64,000 nt of DNA from Smallanthus sonchifolius (taxonomy: Eukaryota; Streptophyta; Magnoliopsida; Asterales; Asteraceae), in contig CM042035.1 in assembly GCA_023525975.1 (NCBI GenBank), positions 35,431,001 to 35,495,000 on the forward strand. Reading direction: 5' to 3'. The number at the start of each line of letters is the position of its first letter. Position 1 is the first letter of the stretch. The notes under the pieces were generated by a model that searched no databases, was not told the origin of the DNA, and was given only the letters and a program-made list of their open reading frames with translations. Below, piece after piece: positions 46,692 to 59,489 of this stretch. The translations under genes were made by a program, and so were the position numbers.

Positions 46692-49530
46692 TGTGACAAT
46701 CCGACTTTTTCAGTTAATTCCGTTAACTATTCCGTTAAGTTTCTTATTAAAAACTTAACCCCGTTAGTCAAATCTAACCCCAAGGATTAATTCGGTCACA
46801 AATCCAACTCAAAACTACAGGGACTAGTTATGTAAATATGCCAAATTGAATAATTTGACTCCCCAAAGTCAAAATTGACAATTTTATATTTTGTTGACTT
46901 TTAGAAGTCAAAATCGAGGCTCTTTGATTTCAAATTCGCGACTGATAACGGAAATGAATCGAATTCTGTAATTGATTAACATCTAAATGCCTTAATCGTT
47001 CATCATTGAAATTTAATCGTGGGCATTAATCGAATTAAACTCAGATAATGGTAATTAAGTTCATAACCGTCGACATTATTCCAAGCGATCATCGAATTCG
47101 TCTAATTCTTGTATTCCCCTCACAAATTATACACCTGCGAATCTTGTTCGAGTCTCTCAGAAGAAATTCCATACACCAGCAAAGCCGGAGAAGCAACCAG
47201 GAGCACCGAAGATCAACCCACAGCCGTCGAACCCCGTTTTAGTCGTACACTGTCAATCCGACATCCAACCGGGTAATTGAAACATTCTTTTGATTCGTTT
47301 TATGCTGTAGAATGAAAGCCCTATCCTAATCAGGGCTTACATTACAGAGTTAATCATAATCCGATTCTAGGGTTCATATGAAATCGGATTTGGGGCTTTG
47401 GATTCTATACTTGTTCTAAATGCAATTAAATCATACCATTAGTTTCGAAATCTTCTATTTAATGAAAGCCCCATGTAAATTGAATCAAACAACATCCAAT
47501 TTTACAAATTCAGACTCTAGAGTTCATTCGAAACCGTTTTAATCAAACTCTAACCTAGACACAATTTTAATCAAATTAAACTATATGGTTAGAATCGCCA
47601 TCATCTATTCTCTGAAAGCCCTATGCTAATTCGAGTATGTAACATCGAGTCAGTGATGAACCGATTCTAGGGTTCATCACGTATTGGGTTTAATCGAACA
47701 CCAGTCAAACCTTAATCTCAATATAATTAAAATACATGGATAGAATCGGAACTTAATGCTCTGTAATAGCCACATGAATTCAGTCTATAACATCAAAAGA
47801 ATTGATCAGATCGATCCCACGTTTTTAAGTCTAAGTTTCGGCTTTTCGAACTGAATATTAATTACCTAAAACTTAACGATTTTTGCAATTGAACCTAGCA
47901 TCAAACTCGCAATCCATATGCGAGCAGAACCCCTATGATTTCGAAACCAGTCGCGATCGAATTCGTGGCGTTTGGGACGGGATTCGATCTGGGTACATGT
48001 GGGGAAGGAAAGCACGCCTGATCAAGAGGTTAAAAGAAATGGGTCTCGGGTTTGTTTGCGATGACCCTAGCGGGCGTGATGGTTTAGTCAGTGTGTGCGT
48101 GTGGGAGGGACCCGGGTTCGAGACCGGGCTCCCACATCCATTTTTAAAACATTTTTCTGGATTATTAAATTAATAAAAATCAAACCTTTTTAATATTGTA
48201 TTATTATATAAATGGGTTTTAACCCGGAAAACAACCCGTAGGCTTGGGTTTGAAATATTAGTTTGTTTTTATAAATTATACCCACTTTTATAATCTGTAC
48301 ATGGTTATTATTAATAAGTAAAAATAATATATTTATATTATTCTTAAGCCGTAAATTCGTGTAAAATAATATGTTTATATTATTCTCAAATTGTGAACCG
48401 CATTATTAAACAATATATATTTATATTATTTCAAATCATTTTATAACGCCGTGAATCAATCGAGACTAAATAATAATATAACTAATTATATTATCCACTC
48501 GTATAGGTATATTACTATTTATGTCGTTCATCGCGTAAAGTAATTCCTAAACCCGTGGACACGTTCGTCCACTCTCGTTTATTAGAGCGGTTCTTTAAGA
48601 CGTTCCTTCTGTGTCACAGTCACATTTCCCATTTTTCTTTCACCCCTAATTTATGTGTTTATAATTTTAGGGCATTCATAAGTCTTTTGAGACTTACAAA
48701 CGTGGTTCCCACATACCCTTTGTGTGATACTACCTTCAACGCCAAGCAGGTGAGTTTCACGGCCCCTTTTTACTGCTTTTAACTTGGGGGAGAAAACATG
48801 CTTAAACTGATTTTAGATTTCGTATTTCAATTGCTATCAATGTTAAAGCTAAGTGAAAGATGCTATCACAGAAAGTCCTCATCTTATTTCGAACCGTTAA
48901 TATGGATCTTAGCGAGGTAATGTTTAATAGTACTACTGGGTTTGACAAATCCCACCCGCGTTAGTCGCGCTAACTCGATCGGATATCGAACGGGTGAAAT
49001 GTTAGCCTATTCACATGGCCAATATTGATAGAACCTGGCAGGAGGTAATAAACAAACAGTCAGTTTCGGTTGCGAGCACTTGAGCTAAAACATGAACATA
49101 GGTTAGCTACCTATAGATACATATTGAATGATCATAAATCTGGTAATGTTTACTTATTTATTTGAAACCTGTGAACTCACCAACCTCGTGTTGACACTTT
49201 TCTTACATGTTTTCTCAGGACGCTAAGCTAAGACACAGGTGCACGTTAGGGCATGCATGGGATTCAACTGCTTTGCTTTGTGTCTATTTATGTTGATTGA
49301 ATTATTTTAATGTACTTTGTTTGGTTGGACGTTTGGACTTTTGGACTTTGGTTTTGGGCGCGTGTATTTTGAGCATTTACTTTCTTTACGCTTCCGCATT
49401 GATACTCTGATTTAAAAGATATTTTCATTTGAGTCCCATGTAGAGTCGTTCAATGTAACTAATGTCTGAGATCCTGGTTTGTCACTTCCCAAACGGTAAT
49501 ACTCCGTTAGTTGAAATTGGGGGTGTGACA
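46692..49530 (+). repeat. 5' LTR, element E
   Basis: 2,839 bp, TGTGACAATCC to GGGGGTGTGACA. It contains a tRNA-like T-arm CCCGGGTTCGAGACCGGG at 48111-48128 with an A-box-like stretch about 30 bp before it. Several short open stretches recur identically in the 3' LTR and are not genes. Confidence 0.93.
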
Positions 49531-49533
49531 GAT

Positions 49534-49546
49534 TGGTATCAGAGCC
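49534..49546 (+). other. primer binding site, element E
   Basis: TGGTATCAGAGCC lies three bases after the LTR, complementary to initiator tRNA-Met. Confidence 0.92.
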
Positions 49547-49646
49547 ATTGGTTATAGAGAACTAGGATTGCATACTAGACTATAGCCTCACACATTAGTT
49601 ACATGTCATTTGGATGTTTTGTACTTATACAAAATGTTGCAGGATC

Positions 49647-50423
49647 ATGTCGTCAACACCACCTCCATCACCTAACGCATCAGGGCAGAAGGCACCTGTA
49701 CCCTCATCCCCGGAGCCCAAAAGGCGCCGGACTACCTCAATTGAGCAAGGCGAACCGAGCAACGCACGGGCATTGGAGTATGCTCTCAATTGGGATATGT
49801 ACCCACATATGATCCAAAGGTGGATCGAAATGGGAGATGTTCCATCACCGTACTTTGCATCCACATCTTCATCGCCTACACTGCCTAGCTTACCATGTAC
49901 CATGGAACAAGCCTTCGCAGCATTTGTGTCCTATATGTTAAAGGAATTAAGGTTTGTACAAGATGCTACGGAGGAGATACCTAAACTCCTGGAGAATGGA
50001 CCACAAGTGGAAAAGAATAGGGTAGGAATAGAAGATTTGACTACCGAATTAGCTGCAACGGACCATGTCCACAACCTTTTAGTGAATCGTGTAGCACACC
50101 TAGAGACGAGGGCTGACATTATGGATGATGATATGCAAGGAGTTCTGGAGAGATTAGCTGCTATGGAAGCTCAGCTACATGTGGCTAACCACACTGCTGA
50201 AGGCCTTCAAGAGAGGGTGGCTCACTTGGAAGCCCAACTGCAAGCGGCCCTACACCCGGAAGACATTCCAGTATCTGACGATGAAGTGGAACCCTTTGAG
50301 GAGGAACTCTTTGAAGAAGAGCCCTTCGAGGAGGAACCCTTAGAGGGAGAACCAGCTGAGGAAGAGCCAGTGGAGATTGATGATGCACAGTCATATGTCT
50401 CTTCTGATGACGAGGATATTTGA
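49647..50423 (+). CDS. upstream ORF of unknown function, element E
   Basis: An intact ORF of about 258 codons between the primer site and gag. I chose ATG 49647 (MSSTPPPSPN); an in-frame upstream Met at 49614 is possible. TTGCAG just before the ATG looks like a splice acceptor. It has a Pro/Ser-rich N-terminus with a basic PKRRR patch, a short region with MYPHMIQRWIEMGD, a heptad-rich coiled coil (VAHLETRADIM, MEAQLHVANHTAEGLQERVAHLEAQ spans residues 155-210) and an acidic C-terminus of repeated FEEE(P/L). I do not recognise it. A structural accessory protein or a detached gag N-terminus are possibilities. Confidence 0.6.
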   Translation: MSSTPPPSPNASGQKAPVPSSPEPKRRRTTSIEQGEPSNARALEYALNWDMYPHMIQRWIEMGDVPSPYFASTSSSPTLPSLPCTMEQAFAAFVSYMLKELRFVQDATEEIPKLLENGPQVEKNRVGIEDLTTELAATDHVHNLLVNRVAHLETRADIMDDDMQGVLERLAAMEAQLHVANHTAEGLQERVAHLEAQLQAALHPEDIPVSDDEVEPFEEELFEEEPFEEEPLEGEPAEEEPVEIDDAQSYVSSDDEDI

Positions 50424-50672
50424 GGATCTTCCTATTCTATCTTCCTTTTCATGTTTGTTTTGCTTATGTTATTTCCCTTTCAAACCTAGATGGGTAAGGT
50501 TGTTCCCATCCAATAAAAGCATGAGAAGTTTAATATTTGAGTTATTTATTTTGTAGCCTTACAATTTATTTAATTTTCAAAATATTAGATGTTGTAATTC
50601 CTTACCCGTACCTGAATAATGTTTAATATGCGATATATTTCTCATTGTTTTCATTTGTGATTGTGAAGAAAT

Positions 50673-50796
50673 ATGTCTGGGAGAGGACGAGGAGGCCGTG
50701 CCGGTGGTCGTGGCACCATCAATATGACAGCAACAGAACTAGCAGCTTTGATAAACAATAGTGTGGCAGAGGCCCTAGCAGCACAGAATGCTGCAG
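50673..50796 (+). pseudogene. gag: gag exon 1, element E
   Basis: ATG at 50673 encodes MSGRGRGGRAGGRG, an RG-rich start like those of Tekay gags, then LAALINNSVAEALAAQNAA. It ends in a split Gly codon at a splice donor G|GTAAAT. Without splicing it runs into a TAA after 15 more codons. Confidence 0.7.
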
Positions 50797-50896
50797 GTAA
50801 ATGCTTTCAACTATTGACTAGTAGTGTCAATCCCTTTTCCTAAGAATATCTTTCTAAACTCTATAATTCCAATTCAATTCGTATTTCTAAATCCAG
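50797..50896 (+). other. 100-bp intron in gag, element E
   Basis: Starts GTAAATGC, ends TTTCTAAATCCAG, T/A-rich and exactly 100 bp, so retention shifts the frame. Joining the flanks rebuilds the codon G|GC (Gly) and continues QQNQQNQQ. This is the simplest reading of the frame change between the RG-rich start and the gag domain. Confidence 0.7.
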
Positions 50897-53800
50897 GCCA
50901 GCAAAATCAGCAAAATCAACAGCCAGCCTGCACTTTCAAGGCATTCATGGACTGCAAGCCCCATATCTTTAGTGGAGCTGAAGGAGCAGTTGGATTACTT
51001 CGCTGGTTTGAGAAGGTTGAATCAGTAATAGCCATGTGCAACTGCCCCGTGGCTAACCAAGTGAAATTTGCTGCTGGAACTTTAGAAGGCCCGGCCCTAA
51101 CATGGTGGAATGCCCAAGTACAAATGTTGGGACTAGCAATGGCAAATGGACTCCCGTGGGAGGAATTTAAAACCATGATGAAAGAAGAATACTGCCCACG
51201 AGATGAAATTCAAAATCTAGAAGGAGAATTCTGGAACCTTAAGATGGAGGGTTCAGAAATTGAACTCTACACTACCCGTTCGCACGAACTTGCCACCATG
51301 TGCCCACACATGGTGACTCCGGATTACAAACGGATTGAACTATACATTGGAGGTTTGGTACCTCAAATTCAAAGCATGGTGACCTCATCCAACCCTACCA
51401 CCATCCAACAGACCATCAGACTTGCTCACAAATTGACCGACCAGGCAGTGACACATGGAACTTTACCCCCAAGAGGTTCAATTGCTAAACCCACCGACAG
51501 CCACAAGCGCAAGTTCGATCACCATTCCAACATTCACAACCACTCCAACTCCCACTCCAAGGGACCCCAACCCAATCAGCAACAGTCTAACCAACAGCAG
51601 CAACAACAACAACGTAGGTTCGAGCCTACCAAGAACTTCAATCAGTCGACTTCTTCTGGCCAAAACCAGGGTGGTTATGCGGGAAAGTCCCCAAAGTGTA
51701 ACAAGTGTAAGTTACACCACTTTGGGTTCTGCAATCGTTGCAAGAGGTTCGGTAAAATAGGCCATGCTGCTAAGGACTACAGGGGTGAATTACAAACTAA
51801 ACAACCCTTTCAACAACCAGGGTCTACTAGGGCTTGCTTTGAGTGTGGAAAAGAGGGGCATATTCGGAAGAACTGTCCTCAGCTGAAGAAAGGGGGTAGT
51901 GGAAATCACAACCCTAATCACAATAACAATGGTAATGGTGGTAATAATGGCAATGGGGGAGGAAATGGTGCGAAGGGACGAGCCTTTGTACTAGGATCTG
52001 GAGAAGCCCGTTACGACCATAATGTGGTTACCGGTAAATTCCTCGTAAATAATTTCTTTGCTTCTGTCCTTTTTGACACCGGTGCTGATAGAAGTTTTAT
52101 ATCTAAGAAATTTAGTAATATGATAAAAGGAACTTCATCTCTATTAGAAGATAAGTATACAATAGAGATAGCCGACGGTCAAATAATTGAGGCAACTCAC
52201 ATACTTAAGGGATGTAAACTTGAGCTAGCTACACATACATTTGATATCGACCTTATGCCGGTCATACTTGGTAGTTTTGATATAATTGTTGGTATGGATT
52301 GGCTATCTAAAAACCAAGCTGAAATTATCTGTCGTGAGAAGATTGTACGTGTGCCTCTCTCAAATGGAGAAATCCTTTCCATCCAAGGCGAAAGAGTTGG
52401 TGCAGTCATGGGTATTATATCCTTCATGAAAGCAAAAAAATGTCTTCGAAAGGGGCATACAGCTATTTTGGCACTTGTTGCTGAACAGCCGTCAGAAGAG
52501 AAGAAGATCGAAGATATTCCCGTTGTGCGTAAATTTTTGGAAGTATTTCCCGAGGATCTGCCCGGTCTGCCACCACACCGTCAGGTTGAATTCCAAATTG
52601 ACCTAGCACCCGGAGCAGCACCGATTGCTCGGGCACCTTATCGATTAGCACCCAGTGAATTGCAGGAACTGTCCACTCAGTTGCAAGACTTATTGGATGA
52701 AGGTTTCATCCGACCTAGTTCATCACCGTGGGGAGCTCCGGTATTATTTGTCAAGAAGAAGGACGGTACGTTCCGTATGTGTATTGATTACCGGGAGCTG
52801 AACAAAGTTACAATCAAGAACCGCTACCCTTTACCTCGTATTGACGACCTTTTTGATCAACTCCAAGGATCAAGTTTCTATTCCAAAATAGACCTTAGGT
52901 CCGGCTATCATCAGTTAAGAGTCCGAGAAGAAGATATCTCTAAAACTGCATTCAGGACAAGGTACGGCCATTACGAATTTATGGTCATGCCTTTCGGTTT
53001 AACCAACGCACCTGCGGTATTCATGGATCTCATGAACCGTGTGTGTAAGCCTTACCTTGACCAGTTTGTTATCGTTTTCATCGATGACATCCTTATTTAT
53101 TCTAAGAATGAGGAAGAACATGAGGAACATCTACGTCTAATTTTGGAACTACTTAAGCAAGAGCAACTTTATGCTAAGTTTTCCAAATGTGAATTTTGGA
53201 TTCGAGAGGTTCAGTTTCTAGGTCATGTGGTATATGAAAAAGGGATACATGTCGACCCGTCCAAAATAGAAGCCATCAAGAATTGGGCAGCACCGACGAC
53301 TCCGACTGAGGTGCGACAATTTCTGGGAATGGCTGGATATTACCGTCGTTTTATCGAAGGATTTTCAAAGATTGCACAACCTCTCACCACGCTAACTCAA
53401 AAAGGAAAAGCTTATAATTGGGGCGATAACCAAGAATCAGATTTCCAACACCTCAAACAGAAAATTTGCAGTGCACCTATTTTAGCTCTTCCGGAGGGAA
53501 CCGATGATTTTGTGGTGTATTGTGATGCATCCATCCAAGGCTTGGATTGTGTCTTAATGCAACGCGAAAAGGTAATCGCATACGCTTCACGTCCGTTAAA
53601 GGTTCACGAGAAAAACTACACCACTCATGACCTAGAGTTAGGAGCAGTAGTTTTTGCACTTAAGATATGGAGACATTACTTGTACGGTACCAAATGCACC
53701 ATCTACACCGACCACAAGAGCCTCCAGCATATCTTCTAGCAGAAGGAGTTGAACATGCGACAACGTCGTTGGGTTGAACTTTTAAATGATTACGAGTGTG

Positions 53801-55352
53801 CGATCCGGTATCATCCGGGTAAAGCTAACGTCGTGGCTGATGCACTAAGCCGAAAATAAACGAAACCCAAACGAGTTCGAGCGTTACAACTCACTATTCA
53901 CCCTGGATTGCCTGACAGAATCCGTAGTGCTCAACTTGAAGCCTTGAAAGAAGATAACCTACCGTTAGAAGGTACACGTGGCATGGAAGCACAACTTGAA
54001 GTAAAATCTGACGGAATTCGTTACTTTGTCGAATGAATATGGGTTCCAGTGTTCGGAAATTTAAGGGAATTAATCATGGATGAAGCTCATAAATCTCATT
54101 ACTCCATTCATCCGGGTTCGATAAAATGTACCATGATCTAAAAGTACTATATTGGTGGCCGAAGATGAAGGCCGATATAGCCACTTATGTTAGTAAGTGT
54201 CTGACCTGCGCGAAGGTCAAAGTTGAATACCAAAAACCGTCCGGTCTCCTGCAACAACCTGAAATTCCCATGTGGAAATGGGAACAAATATCCATGGACT
54301 TCATTACCAAACTACCCCGAACCCCTACCGGATGTGACACTATATGGGTAATTGTGGATCGCCTAACAAAATCTGCTCACTTCCTGGCAATCAAAGAAAC
54401 AGACAAAATGGATAAACTCACTCGATTATACTTGAAAGAAGTAGTCTCTCGGCACGGGGTGCCTATCTCTATCATTTCGGATCGTGATGCACGATTCACT
54501 TCCCGTTTCTGGCAATCATTGCATAAAGCATTAGGCACGCGTCTAGATATGAGCACAACTTACCATCCTCAAACCGATGGTCAAACAGAACGTACTATCC
54601 AAACTCTGGAGGAAATGCTACGAGCTTGTGTGATCGATTTTGGTAACACTTGGGAGTCTCACCTACCATTGGTGGAGTTCTGATACAACAACAGTTATCA
54701 CACTAGCATCAGGGCAACTCCATTTGAAGCACTTTATGGGCGGAAATGCCGTTCTCCCATTTGTTGGACCGAGGTTGGGGATATCCAACTCACAGGTCCT
54801 GAATTTGTATTTGAAACTTCCGAAAAGATCGTTCAAATTAGAAACCGTATGGCGGCAGCTCGTGATCGTCAAAAGAGCTATGCCGACAAGCGTCGTAAAC
54901 CGTTGGAATTTCAAGTAGGTGACATGGTCTTACTCAAAGTCTCACCTTGGAAAGGTGTCATTCGTTTCAAAAAATGAGGTAAACTGAATCCTCGTTATGT
55001 TGGACCTTTCAAAATATTAAAGAGAATCGGACCAGTCGCGTACCAGCTGGACCTACCTGAAAGACTTAGTGGTGTGCACAACGTCTTTCACGTCTCGAAT
55101 TTAAAGAAATGCCTGGCAGACGAATCACTCGCAGTTCCTCTGGAGGAACTACATGTTGATGAACAGTTACGTTTCATCGAAGAACTTGTGGAAATTATGG
55201 ATAGGGAAGTTAAAACGTTAAAGCACAGTAAGATCCCTATTGTTCGAGTCCGTTGGAACTCGAAACGCGGACCAGAATTCACGTGGGAGCGTGAGGATCA
55301 GATGATGCGCAAATATCCTAATCTGTTCAAGCACTCCACATCAAACTCTTAA
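50897..55352 (+). pseudogene. gag-pol: gag-pol, element E
   Basis: The frame is open from here to a TAG at 53737. Gag domain (DCKPHIFSGAEG, PALTWWNAQ); a decayed first knuckle (CNRCKRFGKIGHAAKDY, last Cys is Tyr); CCHC knuckle CFECGKEGHIRKNC near 51837; protease LFDTGADRSFI near 52070; RT with DLRSGYHQLR and VFIDDILIYS near 53080; RNase H YCDASIQGLDCVL near 53520. After the TAG come TAA near 53857, TGA near 54034, a frame change near 54117, integrase (DFITKLPRTP, ISDRDARF, TERTIQTLEE), TGA 54680, TGA 54976 and a chromodomain ending PEFTWEREDQMMRKYPNLF. Most stops fit C-to-T changes. Confidence 0.9.
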
Positions 55353-55468
55353 GGTACTATTTAATTTTCGGGACGAAAATTCTTTCAACTAGGGAATGAT
55401 GTGAAACCTCAGAAATTTTTTTTTTATTTTTAATTTTCAGGACGAAAATTATTTCAACTAGGGAATGA
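55353..55468 (+). repeat. duplicated 3' end (polypurine region), element E
   Basis: A unit with TTTTCGGGACGAAAATT, TTTCAACTAGGGAATGATG and TG(T)GA occurs at about 55360-55404 and again at about 55429-55472, separated by GAAACCTCAGAAA and a T-run. Only the second copy borders the LTR. The polypurine tract is AACTAGGGAATGA, ending at 55468. Confidence 0.75.
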
Positions 55469-58319
55469 TGTGACAATCCGACTTTTTCAGTTAATTCCGT
55501 TAACTATTCCGTTAAGTTTCTTATTAAAAACTTAACCCCGTTAGTCAAATCTAACCCCAAGGACTAATTCGGTGACAAATCCAACTCAAAACTACAGGGA
55601 CTAGTTGTGTAAATATGCCAAATTGAATAATTTGACTCCCCAAAGTCAAAATTGACAATTTTATATTCTGTTGACTTTTAGAAGTCAAAATCGAGGCTCT
55701 TTGATTTCAAATTCGTGACTGATAATGGAAATGAATCGAATTCTGTAATTTATTAACATCTAAATGCCTTAATCGTTCATCATTGAACTTTAATTGTGGG
55801 CATTAATCGAATTAAACTCAGATAATGGTAATTAAGTTCATAACCGTCGACATTATTCCAAGCGATCATCGAATTCGTCTAATTCTTGTATTCCCCTCAC
55901 AAATTATACACCTGCGAATCTTGTTCGAGTCTCTCAGAAGAAATTCCATACACCAGCAAAGCCGGAGAAGCAACCAGGAGCACCGAAGATCAACCCACAG
56001 CCGTCGAACCCCGTTTTAGTCGTACACTGTCAATCCGACATCCAACCGGGTAATTGAAACATTCTTTTGATTCGTTTTATGCTGTAGAATGAAAGCCCTA
56101 TCCTAATCAGGGCTTACATTATCGAGTTAATCATAATCCGATTCTAGGGTTCATATGAAATCGGATTTGGGGCTTTGGATTCTATACTTGTTCTAAATGC
56201 AATTAAATCATACCATTAGTTTCGAAATCTTCTGTTTAATGAAAGCCCTATGTAAATTGAATCAAACAACATCCAATTTTACAAATTCAGACTCTAGAGT
56301 TTATTCGAAACCGTTTTAATCAAACTCTAACCTAGACACAATTTTAATCAAATTAAACTATATGGTTAGAATCGCCATCATCTATTCTCTGAAAGCCCTA
56401 TGCTAATTCGAGTATGTAACATCGAATCAGTGATGAACCGATTCTAGGGTTCATCACGTATTGGGTTTAATAGAACACCAGTCAAACCTTAATCTCAATA
56501 TAATTCTCAATATAATTAAAATACATGGATAGAATCGGAACTTAATGCTCTGTAATAGCCCCATGAATTCAGTCTATAACATCATAAGAATTGATCAGAT
56601 CGATCCCACGTTTTTAAGTCTAAGTTTCGGCTTTTCGAACTGAATATTAATTACCTAAAACTTAACGATTATTGTAATTGAACCTAGCATCAAACTCGCA
56701 ATCCATATGCGAGCAGAACCCCTATGATTTCGAAACCAGTCGCGATCGAATTCGTGGCGTTTGGGACGGGATTCGATCTGGGTACATGTGGGGAAGGAAA
56801 GCACGCCTGATCAAGAGGTTAAAAGAAATGGGTCTCGGGTTTGTTTGCGATGACCCTAGCGGGCGTGATGGTTTAGTCAGTGTGTGCGTGTGGGAGGGAC
56901 CCGGGTTTGAGACCGGGCTCTCACATCCATTTTTAAAACATTTTTCTGGATTATTAAATTAATAAAAATCAAACCTTTTTAATATTGTATTATTATATAA
57001 ATGGGTTTTAACCCGGAAAACAACCCGTAGGCTTGGGTTTGAAATATTAGTTTGTTTTTATAAATTATACCCACTTTTATAATTTGTACATGGTTATTAT
57101 TAATAAGTAAAAATAATATATTTATATTATTCTTAAGCCGTAAATTCGTGTAAAATAATATGTTTATATTATTCTCAAATTGTGAACCGCATTATTAAAC
57201 AATATATATTTATATTATTTCAAATCATTTTATAACGCCGTGAATCAATCGAGACTAAATAATAATATAACTAATTATATTATCCACTCGTATAGGTATA
57301 TTACTATTTATGTCGTTCATCGCGTAAAGTAATTCCTAAACCCGTGGACACGTTCGTCCACTCTCGTTTATTAGAGCGGTTCTTTAAGACGTTCCTTCTG
57401 TGTCACAGTCACATTTCCCATTTTTCTTTCACCCCTAATTTATGTGTTTATAATTTTAGGGCATTCGTAAGTCTTTTGAGACTTACACACGTGGTTCCCA
57501 CATACCCATTGTGTGATACTACCTTCAACGCCAAGCAGGTGAGTTTCACGGCCCCTTTTTACTGCTTTTAACTTGGGGGAGAAAACATGCTTAAACTGAT
57601 TTTAGATTTCGTATTTCATATGCTATCAATGTTAAAGCTAAGTGTAAGATGCTATCACAGAAAGTCCTCATCTTATTTCGAACCGTTAATATGGATCTTA
57701 GCGAGGTAATGTTTAGTAGTACTACTGGGTTTGACAAATCCCACCCGCGTTAGTCGCGCTAACTCGATCGGATATCGAACGGGTGAAATGTTAGCCTATT
57801 CACATGGCCAGTATTGATAGAACCTGGCAGGAGGCAATAAACAAACTGTCAGTTTCGGTTGCGAGCACTTGAGCTAAAACATGAACATAGGTTAGCTACC
57901 TATAGATACATATTGAATTATCATAAATCTGGTAATGTTTACTTATTTATTTGAAACCTGTGAACTCACCAACCTCGTGTTGACACTTTTCTTACATGTT
58001 TTCTCAGGACGCTAAGCTAAGACACAGGTGCACGTTAGGGCATGCATGGGATTCAACTACTTTGCTTTGTGTCTATTTATGTTGATTGAATTATTTTAAT
58101 GTACTTTGTTTGGTTGGACGTTTGGACTTTTGGACTTTGGTTTTGGGCGCGTGTATTTTGCGCATTTACTTTCTTTACGCTTCCGCATTGATACTCTGAT
58201 TTAAAAGATATTTTCATTTGAGTCCCATGTAGAGTCGTTCAATGTAACTAATGTCTGAGATCCTGGTTTGTCACTTCCCAAACGGTAATACTCCGTTAGT
58301 TGAAATTGGGGGTGTGACA
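55469..58319 (+). repeat. 3' LTR, element E
   Basis: 2,851 bp. It differs from the 5' LTR by about 36 substitutions and a 12-bp tandem duplication (AATATAATTCTC unit near 56505). The T-arm B box carries one change (TTCGAG to TTTGAG near 56906). Confidence 0.93.
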
Positions 58320-58324
58320 AAGAT

Positions 58325-59489
58325 TGGTGAAGAGGTTTATGTAAGACAGCCTCCAGGCTTTGTAGATCCTGCTCATCATGACAATGTTTTCAAACTAGAC
58401 AAGGCTCTATATGGACTACATCTAGCCCCAAAAGCTTGGTATGAGACTCTGTCAGGATATCTACTAAGCAACAACTTTAGAAGAGGTGCCATTGACCAGA
58501 CTTTGTTTATCAAAGATGAAAGGGGAGAAATATTACTGGTACAAATCTACGTTGATGATATCATCTTTGGATCAACAAATAAAAAGTTATGCAAATATTT
58601 TGATATTTTAATGCACTCAAAATTTGAAATGAGCTCAATGGGTGAACTAAATTTCTTTCTAGGCCTTTAAGTCAAACAAGTCCCAAATGGAATATTCATC
58701 AGCCAAACCAAGTACGTTAAAAGCATTTTGGACAAATTCAAAATGGCTGATTGTTCTGCTGCAAGAACTCCAATCCATGTACACCATCAACTGTCCCCAG
58801 ACAAAAATGGTCAAGACACTGATCAACATCAATACAGAGCAATGATTGGGTCCCTCATGAATCTAACAGCTTCAAGACCAGACATCATGTTTGTAGTTTG
58901 TCTATGTGCAAGAAGTCAAGCAGCTCCAAATATCTCACATCTCCAAGCAGTCAAGAGAATTTTCAGATATCTAAAGCGAGCTCAAGGATTAGGGCTTTGG
59001 TACTCAGAATGAAAAGTTCAATCTGTATGCGTATACATACAGTGACTACGGTGGATGAAATCTTGAAAAGAAGTCCACCTCAAGAGGATGTCAATTTCTA
59101 GGAGGAAGACTTATTTCTTGGCAATGCAAGAAACAGACATGTGTGTCAACATCCACAGTAGAAGCAGAATACATTGCAGCTTCCAGTTGCTGTGCTGAAG
59201 TACTCTGGATACAAAATCAAATGTTGGATTATGGGGTGACATTCATGGCAACTCCCATTCACATTGACAACAAGAGTGTCATATCAATTACTAACAATCT
59301 GGTACAACATTCCAAGACAAACACATTGACATTAGGTATCATTTTAATAGAGATCAAGCTGAGAAAAGAAAAATTATTTTAACCAAAGTTCATACAAATG
59401 AGCAATATGCTGACTTATTCACAAAAGCCTTTGATGAAGCTAGATTCAGATATCTAGTTGAATCCATTGGCATGATGAACTTTGGGTGA
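58325..59489 (+). pseudogene. pol: pol, second part (RT-RNase H), element F
   Basis: The frame resumes after the E duplication with EEVYVRQPPGF. RT box YVDDIIFGS lies near 58550; stop TAA 58668; then TASRPDIMFVV. RNase H is at about 59000-59489 with STVEAEYIAASS, a frame change near 59325 and the C-terminus LFTKAFDEARFRYL ending NFG before the TGA at 59487. Confidence 0.87.

Larger units (their letters stand above)
46692..58319 (+). mobile_element. Tekay-like Gypsy chromovirus E, complete
   Basis: LTRs 46692-49530 and 55469-58319 flank gag-pol. The 5-bp duplication AAGAT is perfect (46687-46691 and 58320-58324), and removing the element with one copy restores the F RT frame. My hand count finds about 36 substitutions and one 12-bp indel between LTRs (about 1.3%; roughly 0.5 million years at 1.3e-8 per site per year). 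The classical chromodomain at the pol end and the long LTRs suggest the Tekay clade. Stops in pol show it is now inactive. Confidence 0.93.

Noticed and set aside
47048..48782. Short ORFs in LTR E (about 47048, 47883 and 48555) that recur in the 3' LTR
   Set aside because: They are repeated only because LTRs are duplicated; no protein features, and the LTR ends and elements explain the DNA.
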